64,000 nucleotides of DNA from Microbacterium sp. Se63.02b (GTDB lineage: Bacteria; Actinomycetota; Actinomycetes; Actinomycetales; Microbacteriaceae): contig NZ_CP050453.1 in assembly GCF_014171575.1 (NCBI RefSeq), forward strand, positions 2,852,001 to 2,916,000, read 5' to 3'. Below are positions 20,028 to 31,010 of the stretch, piece after piece (within the stretch, counting starts at the first letter, position 1; each line of letters starts with the position of its first letter). The position numbers and the translations under genes are program-made. The notes under the pieces were generated by a model that was given only the letters and a program-made list of their open reading frames with translations, was not told where the DNA came from and did not search any database.

Positions 20028-20438
20028 TCAGGCAGCGAGGTCTGCCTGCCAGAATTTCCGCAGACCGTTCCGCACATTGATAACGTCATCATCCGTTCCG
20101 GCCAGCTCATAGCGATACAGAAACGGCACCTGACATTTCTCAGATATGACATTGCCGGCAAGACAATAGGTTGCACCGAAATTACGGTTGCCACCGGCAA
20201 TCACACCGCGAATAAAGGAACGGTTGGCACTGTCATTCAGAAAACGGATCACAGGCTTGGGAACAGCACCGCGTCCGTCCCCGCCGGCATAGGTTGCGAC
20301 AACCAGCACAAAAGGTTGTGTCACCTGTAAAAGATCGGCCTTCATGCTGCACGGAATACGCAGAGCAGGCAGTCCGGTTTTTGTGACAAAGCGATGCGTA
20401 TTTTGCGTGCCGCTTGAAAAATAGACGAGCATGCTCAT
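20028..20438 (-). CDS. nrdI: NrdI, flavodoxin-like class Ib RNR assembly protein
   Basis: An intact flavodoxin-like protein of 136 residues that supplies the oxidant (superoxide) for assembling the NrdF metal cofactor. Landmarks are [15 protein letters not shown] (FMN phosphate loop), [26 protein letters not shown] and [20 protein letters not shown], the usual NrdI signature. The ATG at 20438 has a GAGGA site nine bases upstream; a GTG six bases earlier is possible. A spacer of about 240 bases separates it from nrdE, longer than in most nrdHIEF operons. It belongs to the foreign segment. Confidence 0.9.
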   Translation of the reverse strand: MSMLVYFSSGTQNTHRFVTKTGLPALRIPCSMKADLLQVTQPFVLVVATYAGGDGRGAVPKPVIRFLNDSANRSFIRGVIAGGNRNFGATYCLAGNVISEKCQVPFLYRYELAGTDDDVINVRNGLRKFWQADLAA

Positions 20439-20490
20439 AGCCACTTCCTCATGTTAAATCTCCAGTGAGACACTGAAGTCAAACAAAGAC

Positions 20491-20506
20491 CCTCTATATA
20501 TAGTGG
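20491..20506. promoter_or_regulatory. NrdR-box-like palindrome upstream of nrdI
   Basis: The core CTATATATAG at 20494-20503, followed by TGG, resembles one half of the ACACWATATATWGTGT-type NrdR boxes that repress RNR operons. It lies about 55 bases before nrdI rather than before nrdH. A second box at the usual distance is not evident, so the call is tentative. Confidence 0.35.
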
Positions 20507-20599
20507 CACCAGTCCGGCTTTGCAGCCAATGCTGTGCATTATACAGGAAGAGGGCATAGCTTTTGTGATTTGCCTGAAATGCCGTTTCTGGTTCCGGCT

Positions 20600-20632
20600 T
20601 CTGCCCGTCTTGCAATGTGAAAGACGGGCAGA
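20600..20632. repeat. 12-bp hairpin in the nrdH-nrdI spacer
   Basis: TCTGCCCGTCTT at 20600-20611 pairs perfectly with AAGACGGGCAGA at 20621-20632 around a nine-base loop. On the minus strand it follows nrdH directly. There is no U-run after it; it may stabilise or end the nrdH transcript, as in operons where nrdH is made in excess. Confidence 0.6.
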
Positions 20633-20709
20633 GAATTACCGGCCAGATTGAACAGTCAGGCGGATTGTCCGGATATGACAGTCAAACCGGAACGCTCAGG
20701 CCATTATAA

Positions 20710-20797
20710 TTAAGCCAGCGCGCTGATCATGTCAGGGCGGAAGCCTGCCCAATGTGTGTCACCGGCAACAACAACCGGAACCTGCATATAACCGATC
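20710..20797 (-). pseudogene. nrdH: NrdH glutaredoxin-like protein, only the C-terminal part
   Basis: Only the last 28 or so residues of NrdH, the redoxin that reduces NrdE, remain: GYMQVPVVVAGDTHWAGFRP followed by DMISALA and a stop at 20710-20712. The cis-Pro segment (VPVV) and the WAGFRPD signature identify it. The CxxC active site would lie upstream but is replaced by MFS transporter sequence at the junction near 20797, so this copy could not be functional. Confidence 0.8.
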
Positions 20798-21564
20798 ATC
20801 TGGGTGCTGGCCCCGGTCGTGATCACACTGGTCTCCACGCAGATCGGCACCATGGAGGGGCTGCTGCTGGTGGCCGTGGTCCTCGTCGGCGGCGGCGCGT
20901 GGTTCATCCTCTCCCCGAGGTCGGCCGGGTGCGCATCCCGCGCAGCCGCAACGCGCTGGGCACGGTGGTGCTCAAGCCACCCGTGATGCTGGCGACAGTG
21001 ATCGGCTTCCTGTTGATCGGAGCGTGCTCGGCGGTCGAGGTCGGCGTCGTCGCGACCTTCGAGCACGGCAGTCTCGCGGCCGGCCTCGTGCTCGCGGTGT
21101 TCTCGGCGGGCAGCCTCGCCGGCGGGTTGGCGTTCGGGCACATCCCGAAAACAACGTGGGCGATGGCGCGCCGCCTGCTCATCGTCACGATCGGCCTCGG
21201 TTGACGATGGTCATGCTGAACGTCTTCTGGCTGGGCGGGACGCTGATCCTCGCCGGGATCGGCATCGCCCCCGCACTCGCCGTGCTGTTCGCGATCACCT
21301 CCGCCAGCGTGAAGTTCAGCGAGACAGCCGAGGCCTTCGGATGGGCGGGCACCGGCCAGCTGATCGGCGCGGCCGCGAACCTCCGCCGTCGCCGGGTTCC
21401 TCGTCGACGTCAGCGACTGGCGTGGCGCCTACCTCGCCGCCACGATCTTCGCTGCGGCCGGACTCCTCGTCTCGATCGTCTTCGTCCGTTCGTTCCCCGA
21501 CCTGCGTCACCGCGACGCGAGCCCGCATCCCGACACCGAACCCCTGGCGGTCACCCCTTCATGA
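20797..21564 (+). pseudogene. MFS transporter, C-terminal half only, several frameshifts
   Basis: About 250 residues of the second half of a major facilitator superfamily permease can be followed through at least four frames: VLAPVVITLVSTQIGTMEG, then LKPPVMLATVIGFLLIGACSAVEVGV and AAGLVLAVFSAGSLAGGLAFG, then LNVFWLGGTLILAGIGIAP, then AGFLVDVSDWRGAYLAATIF. Breaks are near 20918, 21203 and 21380. The N-terminal six helices are missing because the sequence begins at the foreign junction. The composition is again that of the host genome. Its stop codon overlaps the start of the kinase gene (ATGA), so the two form one operon. Confidence 0.75.
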
Positions 21565-22508
21565 ACTCTTCCTCCTCTCTGCGCACTGCCCCCGAGATCG
21601 TCTGCATCGGCGAGACCATGGCTCTGATCACCCCGACGGATGCCAGACTCGCGTCAGCCGCCCAGGCATCGATCGGACTGGCGGGTGCGGAATCCAACGT
21701 GGATCGGCCGGCGTCGCCTCCACCGGGCACCGGGTCGCCTGGGCTTCACGCCTCGGAATCTGACCCGCTCGGAGACCGCGTCGCCTCCGAGCTGGGCTGT
21801 TTCCGGGCACGTCGGGGAGTCGAACTGTGGGTCGAGCGCGACGACGCCGCCCCGACCGGCGTGATGTTCAAGGACCCCGGGGTCGAGTCCTCCTCCGTCT
21901 ACTACTACCGTCGGGGATAATCGGCCTCCGCATGGAGCCGGGATTCCTGAGCACCGCGCAGCTTCAGGGCGTCCGCATCGTGCACACCACCGGGATCATT
22001 CCCATTCCTCTCCGCGTCGTGCCGAGACATGGTCGACCGACTGTTCGCCGATGCGCGCACCGCCGGCGCCCTCGTGTCGTTCGACGTGAACGATCGCCGT
22101 CCGTTGAAGCGGCTGGAGCCGGGAAGACGCGGCGGAGACGCTCGCGCAAAAATCGGACGCCGCCGACATCACGTTCGTGGGTCGCGACGAGGCGGAGCGC
22201 ATCTGGGGCACGGCGACGCCGTCCGCCATCCGTGCCTTCCTCCCGAACTGCGCGCTGCTGGTCGTCAAGGACGGCGACGTCGGCGCGACGGCCTTCGACG
22301 GCGACGCCGAGCCGGTGTTCGTCCCGGCACCCGTCGTCGACGTCGTCGAGCCGGTCGGCGCCGGGGACGCCTTCGCGTCCGGCTTCCTCGCCGCGACCCT
22401 CGACGGAGCCGGCCTCGCCGAGCGACTCTCCGCCGGGCATGCCGCGGCGGAGCGCGTGCTGACGATCGCGGCCGACCTGCCCCGTTGGCGGCGATCGGCT
22501 CCGACTGA
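21561..22508 (+). pseudogene. PfkB family sugar kinase, multiply frameshifted
   Basis: An ATP-dependent carbohydrate kinase of about 315 residues of the ribokinase/KDG kinase family, read through at least six frame changes. Recognisable parts are PEIVCIGETMALITPTDARL at the start, LWVERDDAAPTGVMFKDPG, SFDVNDR, ITFVGRDEAERIWG, and the catalytic anion-hole motif VEPVGAGDAFASGFLAA with its Asp base. It ends LAAIGSD at 22508. The start with ATGEs like 2-keto-3-deoxygluconate kinases (AGAESNV for AGAExNVA). The frameshift density here is the highest in the window, suggesting poor consensus next to the foreign junction rather than decay. Confidence 0.75.
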
Positions 22509-22558
22509 CGGGGACAGCGTCAGGGGCCAGGGCCGCCACCCGGTCGTAGGCTGGTGCC

Positions 22559-23317
22559 ATGCCTGCACCGCTCACCCTGCCCCGCCTCTCGTGGGGTGCT
22601 CCGTCTGCCGCCAGGCGGGCACTCCTGGTCCACGGTCTCGGGTCCTCTGGCGCACTGATGTGGCGCATGGGCGACGCCCTCGCCGGCGCGGGCTGGCACG
22701 CGACCGCGGTCGACCTGCGTGGCCATGGCGATGCGCCGCGTTCTCTCGATTACACGGTCGCGGCATACGGTGACGACCTCGCCGCCACCCGCCCTGACGG
22801 CGCGGGCCCCTGGGACGCCGTGGTCGGCCACTCCCTCGGCGGCGCGGCGAGCACCGTCGCCGCGGCGTCCGCACCGGACTGGGCCCGTCGGCTCGTGCTC
22901 ATCGATCCGGCGATCCACGTCGACGGTCGCGACGCGGCCATCGTCCGCAGAAGCCAGGAGCGGGCCTTCGCCGACACGAGACTCGAGGTCGTGCAGCAGG
23001 AGCATCCGCACTGGCACCCGCAGGACCATGAGTTGAAGATCGATGCGGTGCGGCGGGCGAGCGCCTGGGCGGTGGAGCAGACCAGTGCACAGAACCAGCC
23101 GTGGGATGTGCGCGACGCGGCCGCCCGCCTGACGGTCCCCACGCATGTGATCGGCGCCGACCCCGCCGTCTACAGCATCTTCACGGGAGACCTCGCGAGC
23201 GAGGTACTCGCCGCGAACCCGCTGATCACCCTGTCCATCGTCGAAGGAGCAGGTCACTCCCTGCACCGCGACCGCCCTGACGAATCGATCCGACAGCTTC
23301 TGGAGGCTCTGGCATGA
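22559..23317 (+). CDS. alpha/beta hydrolase
   Basis: A hydrolase of 252 residues with the alpha/beta fold. The oxyanion strand is ALLVHGLGSSGALMWRM, the nucleophile elbow is VVGHSLGG with Ser as nucleophile, a candidate acid lies in HVIGADPAVYS, and the catalytic His is in IVEGAGHSLHRDRPD. Its stop overlaps the start of the acyl-CoA dehydrogenase gene (ATGA), so it may act on the same acyl or ester substrate. The frame is intact, unlike the genes just upstream. Confidence 0.9.
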   Translation: MPAPLTLPRLSWGAPSAARRALLVHGLGSSGALMWRMGDALAGAGWHATAVDLRGHGDAPRSLDYTVAAYGDDLAATRPDGAGPWDAVVGHSLGGAASTVAAASAPDWARRLVLIDPAIHVDGRDAAIVRRSQERAFADTRLEVVQQEHPHWHPQDHELKIDAVRRASAWAVEQTSAQNQPWDVRDAAARLTVPTHVIGADPAVYSIFTGDLASEVLAANPLITLSIVEGAGHSLHRDRPDESIRQLLEALA

Positions 23318-24476
23318 GCGACTTCGACCCGACCGCATACCTTCCCGACGATCTCCTCGCGCGGATCCGCGAACGCGCACCGATCCACGACCGCGAGAAC
23401 ACCTTTCCGCAGCCGGACCTCGACGAGTTGCGCGCGGCCGGGTACCTGTCGATCCTCGTGCCGACCGAACGCGGCGGTGCAGGCCTCGGGTCGCCGAGGC
23501 CGCCATCCCATAAAAAGCAAATCTCGCGGGGGCGGCGCCCGCGACGGCTCTGGCCATCAACATGCACCTGGTGTGGACGGGCGTCGCGAAGGTGTTCTCC
23601 GACCGCGGCGTACCCGGCCTGGAGTTCGTCCAGGACGGCGCGGTCGCCGGCGAGGTCTTCGCGTTCGGCATCAGCGAAGGCGGCAACGACCTGGTCCTCT
23701 TCGGCAGCGACACGGCGGCCGTGCCGGACGGCGACGGGGGCTATTCGTTCACCGGCACCAAGATCTTCACCTCGCTCGCCCCGGTGTGGACGAAACTCGG
23801 CCTGCACGGCCTCGACACCACGAGTGCCGACGCGCCGAAGCTGGTGTTCGCGTTCATCGACCGCACGGATGCCGTGACCACCTCGGACGACTGGGACACG
23901 CTGGGCATGCGGGCCACCCAGAGCAGGACCACCCGGTTGAACGGCGCCACGGCGGATGCCGCACACGTGGTGCGACGCATCGACCCCGGACCGAGCCCCG
24001 ACCCGATCGTCTTCGGCATCTTCTCGGTGTTCGAGATCCTGCTCGCCTCCGTGTACACGGGCATCGCGCGGCGAGCACTGGAACTCGCCGTGGCGACCGC
24101 GCAGAAGCGACACTCGAAGAGGACGGGCCTCGCGTACAGTCAAGACCCCGACATCCGCTGGCGCATCGCCGACATGTCGATCGCCTACGACGCACTGCCA
24201 CCGCAGATCGCCCAGCTCGCCCGAGACGTCGACGACCGGGTCGACAACGGCGCCCGCTGGTTCCCGCTGCTGTCGGGCGTCAAACACCGCGCGATCACCA
24301 TGGCCAAGCAGGTCGTCGACGACGCCATGCTCGTCGCGGGCGGCGGTTCCTACTTCTCGGCCAACGAGTTGTCGCGGCTCTACCGAGACGTCCTCGCCGG
24401 CGCGTTCCACCCCTCCGACCCCGAGTCCGCGCACTCCACGGCGGCCGGGGCGTTGCTGGGTCCCCTCCAGACGTGA
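23314..24476 (+). CDS. acyl-CoA dehydrogenase family protein (frameshifted near 23500)
   Basis: A flavoprotein of about 387 residues of the acyl-CoA dehydrogenase superfamily. The N-terminal helical domain (LPDDLLARIRERAPIHDRENTFP, LRAAGYLSILVPTERGGAGLG) is followed by the beta domain (GEVFAFGISEGGND, YSFTGTKIFTSLAPVWTKLGLH, LGMRATQSRTTRLNG) and the C-terminal helical domain (YTGIARRALELAVATAQKRH). Between 23490 and 23530 the frame is lost around an odd AT-rich stretch, ATAAAAAGCAAAT, where the family expects LAEAAxxQxxLAxxAPATALA. That patch looks like a read or assembly error. It is coupled to the alpha/beta hydrolase. Confidence 0.85.
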
Positions 24477-24565
24477 CCCGTCTTCACCGCTGATTCCGCC
24501 GAGGATCGCGGTTTTCACGGCGGAATCGGTTGCCGTACCACGGGCCCGGGTGCGAGGATCGCATC

Positions 24566-25030
24566 ATGGGTCCGAAGAAGCATCCCTCGCTCGACGCGAT
24601 CTCCAAGACCATCATCGAGCTGCTCCAGGAGGACGGTCGTCGATCGTACTCCGACATCGGACGCGTCGTCGGCCTGAGTGAGGCCGCCGTGCGGCAGCGC
24701 GTGCAGCGCCTGACCGAGTCCGGGGTGATGCAGATCGTCGCCGTGACGGATCCGATGCAACTCGGGTTCCCTCGACAGGCGATGATCGGCATCCGCGTGT
24801 CCGGCGACACGCGGCGCGTCGCGGAGGCCGTCGCGGCGATCGACGCGGTCGACTACGTGGTCATCACCGTCGGGTCCTTCGACGTGCTCGCCGAGGTGGT
24901 CTGCGAAGACGACGACGACCTGCTCGCCCTGATCAACGACGTCATCCGACCGATCGACGGCGTCCTCTCCACCGAGACCTTCATCTACGCCAAGCTGCAG
25001 AAGCAGCTCTACAACTGGGGGACCAGATGA
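24566..25030 (+). CDS. Lrp/AsnC family transcriptional regulator
   Basis: A regulator of 154 residues. The N-terminal winged helix is LDAISKTIIELLQEDGRRSYSDIGRVVGLSEAAVRQRVQRLTESGVM, and the C-terminal RAM domain, which binds amino acids, is GIRVSGDTRRVAEAVAAIDAVDYVVITVGSFDVLAEVVCED. The ATG at 24566 is used because similarity starts within a few residues. The stop overlaps the start of the aminotransferase gene (ATGA). Lrp-type proteins next to class III aminotransferases often respond to the amine or amino acid being degraded. Confidence 0.93.
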   Translation: MGPKKHPSLDAISKTIIELLQEDGRRSYSDIGRVVGLSEAAVRQRVQRLTESGVMQIVAVTDPMQLGFPRQAMIGIRVSGDTRRVAEAVAAIDAVDYVVITVGSFDVLAEVVCEDDDDLLALINDVIRPIDGVLSTETFIYAKLQKQLYNWGTR

Positions 25031-26420
25031 GCACCGCCCGCACGATCCCGTCCGAGTCCGCACTGCAGACGATGGCGAAGGACCATCTCTGGATGCACTT
25101 CACGCGACAGTCGACCATGGCCGAGTCGGGTGTGCCCATCATCGTCAAAGGCGAGGGACACCGGATCTGGGACGCGAAGGGCAAAGGGTACTTCGACGGC
25201 CTCGCGGGCCTCTTCGTGGTGAATGCGGGCCATGGCCGGCGGCGTCTCGCCGAGGCTGCGGCAGCGCAGGCGTCGGAGCTGTCGTTCTTCCCGCTCTGGT
25301 CGTATGCGCACCCGGCTGCGATCGAGCTCGCCGATCGTCTCGCCGATGAGGCCCCCGGCGACCTCAACCGCGTCTTCTTCTCCACGGGCGGCGGCGAGGC
25401 GGTCGAGACCGCGTTCAAGCTGGCCAAGCACTACTGGAAGCTGCAGGGGAAGCCCGCCAAGCACAAGGTCATCTCGCGAGCGGTCGCGTACCACGGCACC
25501 CCGCAGGGAGCATTGGCGATCACCGGGATCCCGGCGATGAAGTCGATGTTCGAGCCGGTCACGCCTGGCGGCTTCCGGGTGCCGAACACGAACTTCTACC
25601 GTGCGGCCGAGATGGGCGGCCCGGCTGACGACCTCGAAGCCTTCGGTCGATGGGCCGCCGACCGCATCGAAGAGATGATCCTGTTCGAGGGGGCGGACAC
25701 CGTGGCCGCGGTCTTCCTCGAACCCGTGCAGAACTCCGGCGGGTGCTTCCGCCTCCTCCCGGCTACTTCGCGCGCGTGCGCGAGATCTGCGACCGCCACG
25801 ACGTCCTGCTCGTCTCGGACGAGGTGATCTGCGCGTTCGGGCGGCTCGGACACACGTTCGCGTGCACCGGTCTCGGCTACGTCCCCGACATGATCACGTG
25901 CGCCAAGGGCATGACGAGCGGGTACTCCCCCATCGGCGCCACGATCGTCAGCGACCGCGTGTACGAGCCGTTCTCCAAGGGCGACGTCTCGTTCCCGCAC
26001 GGCTACACCTTCGGCGGGCACCCCGTGTCGGCTGCGGTGGCCCTGGAGAACCTGGCGATCTTCGACGAGGAAGGGCTCAACGCCCACGTGCGCGAGAACT
26101 CCCCGCTGTTCCGCACCGAGCTCGAGAAGCTGCTCGACCTGCCGCTCGTCGGCGATGTGCGCGGCGACGGGTACTTCTTCGGCATCGAGCTCGTCAAGGA
26201 CAAGTCCACGAAGGAGACCTTCGACGACGCCGAGTCGGAGCGGCTGCTGCGCGGCTTCCTCTCACCCGCCCTGTTCGAGGCGGGTCTGTACTGCCGCGCC
26301 GACGACCGTGGAGATCCCGTCATCCAGCTCGCGCCTCCACTCACCGTGGGTCCGACGGAGTTCCGCGAGATCGAGCAGATCCTCCGCGATGTGCTGACGC
26401 GCGCGCAGTCGGTGCTCTGA
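25027..26420 (+). CDS. class III PLP-dependent aminotransferase, putrescine/beta-alanine type (frameshifted near 25760)
   Basis: About 464 residues. Landmarks are RIWDAKGKGYFDGLAGLFVVNAGHG, FFSTGGGEAVETAFKLAKHYW, YHGTPQGALAITG, LLVSDEVICAFGRLG (the Asp that holds the pyridine nitrogen) and ITCAKGMTSGYSPIGA with the PLP lysine. The frame breaks between QNSGGCF and PPPPGYFARVREICDRHD by a base in a C-run near 25760. The closest characterised groups use omega-amines such as putrescine, beta-alanine or GABA with pyruvate. It is coupled to an Lrp regulator and stands near a semialdehyde dehydrogenase that could take the product. Confidence 0.88.
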
Positions 26421-26458
26421 CGGGCAGGGCACCGCAGCGGGCGCAGGCGGGGCTCGGG

Positions 26459-27998
26459 TCAGGTGACGGGAACCGCGCTCCGTCTCGCCAGCAGCGCCAG
26501 GTGCAGCGCCGCGAGGGTCTCCCCGTCGTCGAGGTCGACCTCGAGCATCTCGCCGATCACCGCGAGGCGCTGGTAGAAGACCGAACGCGAGAGGTGACTC
26601 GCGGCCGCCGCCGCGGAACGATTGCCCGGATGGGCGACGAGCGCGGACAGCACATCGAGCAGGTCGCCGCGACGCTCGTCGTCATAGGCCACGACCGGGG
26701 CCAGCATCCGCGCACTGTGCGCGAGCAGACGTTGGTCGTCGCGCAGTGACGCGACGAAGCGCTCCAACGGCCGGTCATCCACGCGTCGCACCCGGTCCGG
26801 ACTCGGAGCGATCGCTCACCGCGAGGTCTCTCGCCGCTCGCAGCGAGGCGAGCAGTCCCCGCACGTCTTCGGCGGCGGGACCGACGAAGACCGTGCGGGC
26901 GGGACCGACGATGCGCGCGGCCAGAGCATCGCTGAGCAGCAGGGATGACGGGAGTGACAGGAGGGCGACATCGTCGTCGCCCACGCGCGCGGCGACCACC
27001 GCTGCTCCGGCGCGCTGCGCCCGGGCCGCGAGCTCCGCTGCCGACTCCGCACCGCGGGCGACGATGCCGTGACAGTGCCGGCCCCGCAGCGCGAAACCAC
27101 CGGCCCCGAGGCGCGCGGCGATGTCCTCCGGACTCGCGAAGCGCGCGCCGAGCAGATCGTCGATGATGCCCCGCTGGGCGAGCAGCGACCATTCCGCGTC
27201 GCCGCCATCCGCGAGGCACCCGAAGGCGAGCGCCGTCGCTCCCTGCTCGAGCACGGTGAGCCGACCAGCCGGATGTGCCGGCCCCGAGAGGGCGACGAGA
27301 GTCCCCCAGCGCACGCCGCGCGCCTGCACCGGGACGCGGTCGGCGTCGGCGAGCTGCCCGAGCGCCTGCGCCACCGGTGTCCGCAGAGTCTCATAGGCGA
27401 TCACCTCGTGCGCGAGGTTCTGCAGGATCACGGGCGCGCCGAGTGCACGCGCTGTCTCCGCGACGATGACATCGGCAGGCGCACCCTGCAGGCTCAACGC
27501 GGTGAAGAGTTCGTGCAGGCGCTGTCGCTCGCCCAGTGCATCGGTCTGGGCGGCGATCAGCGACCTGTGCACCGACTCGGTCACGGCGACGAACTTGATC
27601 TCCCTGTAGAGGGCGATGAGTGCGAGCCCGACCTCTCTGCACGTCTCGGCGAGGGCTTCCGGAACCCGCGTCTGACCGGAGCCGAGCTCGACGACGATGC
27701 CCGCGACGCCCGTGCGATGAAGCGTCATGGCGAACTCGCGCAGAGCGTCGGCCGCCGTCGGCCACCCTGCTCCGGTGCTGAGCAGCAGCTCGCCGCCATC
27801 GAGCAGACGAGCGACGCCCGCGTTGTCCGAGACGTGCACCCAGCGCACATCGACGTCGAGAGCGGCGCCTCCGACGATCACCTCCGGCGCGCCGCCCTGC
27901 AGCACCGGATCGGCGAGCACGTCGGCCACGGTGAGCAATCCGTCGGTCCGGGCCGGACGATCTGTCCGGATTCCAGTCAAGTCCTGACGTTCTGACAC
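26459..27998 (-). CDS. PucR family transcriptional regulator (frameshifted near 26790)
   Basis: About 513 residues. The N-terminal PucR domain is recognisable from LLTVADVLADPVLQGG and VDVRWVHVSDNAGVARLLDGGELLLSTG. The C-terminal CdaR-type helix-turn-helix is HPGNRSAAAAASHLSRSVFYQRLAVIGEML. The start is GTG at 27998. One base near 26790 separates SDRSESGPGA from RRVDDRPLERFVASL. The gene sits between the first aminotransferase and the divergent semialdehyde dehydrogenase operon, whose promoter region carries a good palindrome; it is the likely activator of that operon. Confidence 0.9.
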
Positions 27999-28048
27999 CC
28001 TCGGACACCTTCACGCTCTGTGATCATGGAGAAACATCAGCGTACTCG

Positions 28049-28065
28049 ACACTCAGTCAGAGTGT
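28049..28065. promoter_or_regulatory. candidate operator between PucR and mmsA
   Basis: ACACTC at 28049-28054 and GAGTGT at 28060-28065 form a perfect 6-bp inverted repeat around AGTCA. It lies in the 104-base divergent spacer, 38 bases before the dehydrogenase start, and is a plausible site for the adjacent PucR protein. Confidence 0.45.
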
Positions 28066-28102
28066 ATGAACACCGCATTCTTCACGAGCCGGAGGAACAA
28101 TC

Positions 28103-29585
<1,483 letters not shown>

Positions 29586-29596
29586 GCGGAGACGAC

Positions 29597-30982
29597 ATGA
29601 CGACCTACACCGACCGACACGGGTTCGCGCACCCGCTGCCCGCCCCCGACGCCGAGGCGCAGGTGCGCGCGGACGACCGCGGGCACGTCTTCCACTCCTG
29701 GAGCGCGCAGGCCCTGATCGATCCGCTGCCTGTCGCCGCTGGCGAGGGTTCGACGTTCTGGGACTATCAAGGCAACGCGTACCTCGACTTCTCCAGCCAG
29801 CTCGTGAACCTCAACCTCGGCCACCAGCATCCCGACCTCGTCGCGGCGATCCAGCAGCAGGCGGGGCGTCTCGCGACGATCCAGCCGTCCATCGCGAACG
29901 ATGTGCGCGGCGAGCTGGCCCGCCTGATCGCCGAGGTCGCGCCGGACGGACTGGAGAAGGTGTTCTTCACCAACGGCGGCGCCGAGGCCAACGAGTACGC
30001 GGTGCGCATGGCCCGCCAGTTCACCGGCCGCCGCAAGGTGCTCTCGATGTACCGCAGCTACCACGGCTCCACCTCGACCGCGATCTCGCTGACCGGCGAC
30101 CCGCGCCGCTGGGCGAACGACACCGTCGACTCCGGAGCGGTGCGCTTCTTCGGCCCTTACCTGTATCGCTCCCCCTTCCACGCGGAGACTCCGGAGCAGG
30201 AGTCGGAGCGGGCACTGGCGCACCTGGAGCAGACGATCCAGCTCGAGGGTCCGCAGACCATCGCGGCGATCATCATCGAGACGGTCGTGGGGACGAACGG
30301 CGTGCTCGTGCCGCCGCCCGGCTACCTGCAGGGCGTGCGCGAGCTGTGCGACCGTCACGGCATCGTGTACATCGCCGACGAGGTGATGGTCGGCTTCGGT
30401 CGGCTCGGCGAATGGTTCGGCATCGACGCGTTCGACGGCCGCCCCGACCTGATCACCTTCGCGAAGGGCGTGAACTCGGGCTACGTGCCGCTCGGCGGTG
30501 TGGTGATCTCCGACCGCATCGCGAGCGCCTTCGACACGATGCCCTTCGCGGGCGGACTCACCTACTCCGGACACCCTCTCGCGTGCGCGGCCGGCGTCGC
30601 CACGTTCGAGGTGTTCCGCCGCGACGGCATCCTCGAACGTGTGGATCTCGGCGCGCGTATCGTCGAGCCGACCGTGCGCTCCTGGGCCGAGAGGCACCCG
30701 AGCGTCGGCGATGTGCGGGGCCTCGGTCTGTTCTGGGCGGTCGAGCTGGTCCGCGACGCCGAGACGCGCGAGCCGCTCGTGCCGTTCAACGCCGCAGGGG
30801 CGGACGCCGCGCCGATGGGAGCATTCGCGGCCGCCGCGAAGAAGGCGGGGGTCTGGCCCTTCACGCACTTCAACCGCGTGCACGTCGCTCCACCCCTGGT
30901 GATCGACGAGGACGAGCTCGTGCGCGGACTCGCCGCGATCGACGAGGCGCTGACCGTGACGGACGAGGCCGCCGCGCGCTGA
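29597..30982 (+). CDS. class III PLP-dependent aminotransferase (omega-amino acid/taurine-pyruvate type)
   Basis: An intact protein of 461 residues. The start ATG at 29597 has GGAG seven bases upstream, which supports a separate gene although the open frame is continuous with the preceding dehydrogenase. Landmarks are VFHSWSAQ near residue 30, FWDYQGNAYLDFSSQLVNLNLGH, FFTNGGAEANEYAVRMAR, YHGSTSTAISLTGDPRRW, YIADEVMVGFGRLG and ITFAKGVNSGYVPLGG with the PLP lysine. It would produce a semialdehyde for the coupled MmsA enzyme, for example malonate semialdehyde from beta-alanine. The true amino donor is not fixed by sequence alone. Confidence 0.9.
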   Translation: MTTYTDRHGFAHPLPAPDAEAQVRADDRGHVFHSWSAQALIDPLPVAAGEGSTFWDYQGNAYLDFSSQLVNLNLGHQHPDLVAAIQQQAGRLATIQPSIANDVRGELARLIAEVAPDGLEKVFFTNGGAEANEYAVRMARQFTGRRKVLSMYRSYHGSTSTAISLTGDPRRWANDTVDSGAVRFFGPYLYRSPFHAETPEQESERALAHLEQTIQLEGPQTIAAIIIETVVGTNGVLVPPPGYLQGVRELCDRHGIVYIADEVMVGFGRLGEWFGIDAFDGRPDLITFAKGVNSGYVPLGGVVISDRIASAFDTMPFAGGLTYSGHPLACAAGVATFEVFRRDGILERVDLGARIVEPTVRSWAERHPSVGDVRGLGLFWAVELVRDAETREPLVPFNAAGADAAPMGAFAAAAKKAGVWPFTHFNRVHVAPPLVIDEDELVRGLAAIDEALTVTDEAAAR

Positions 30983-31010
30983 CCCGAGGGGCGTGCCGAC
31001 CCCGACCAGG

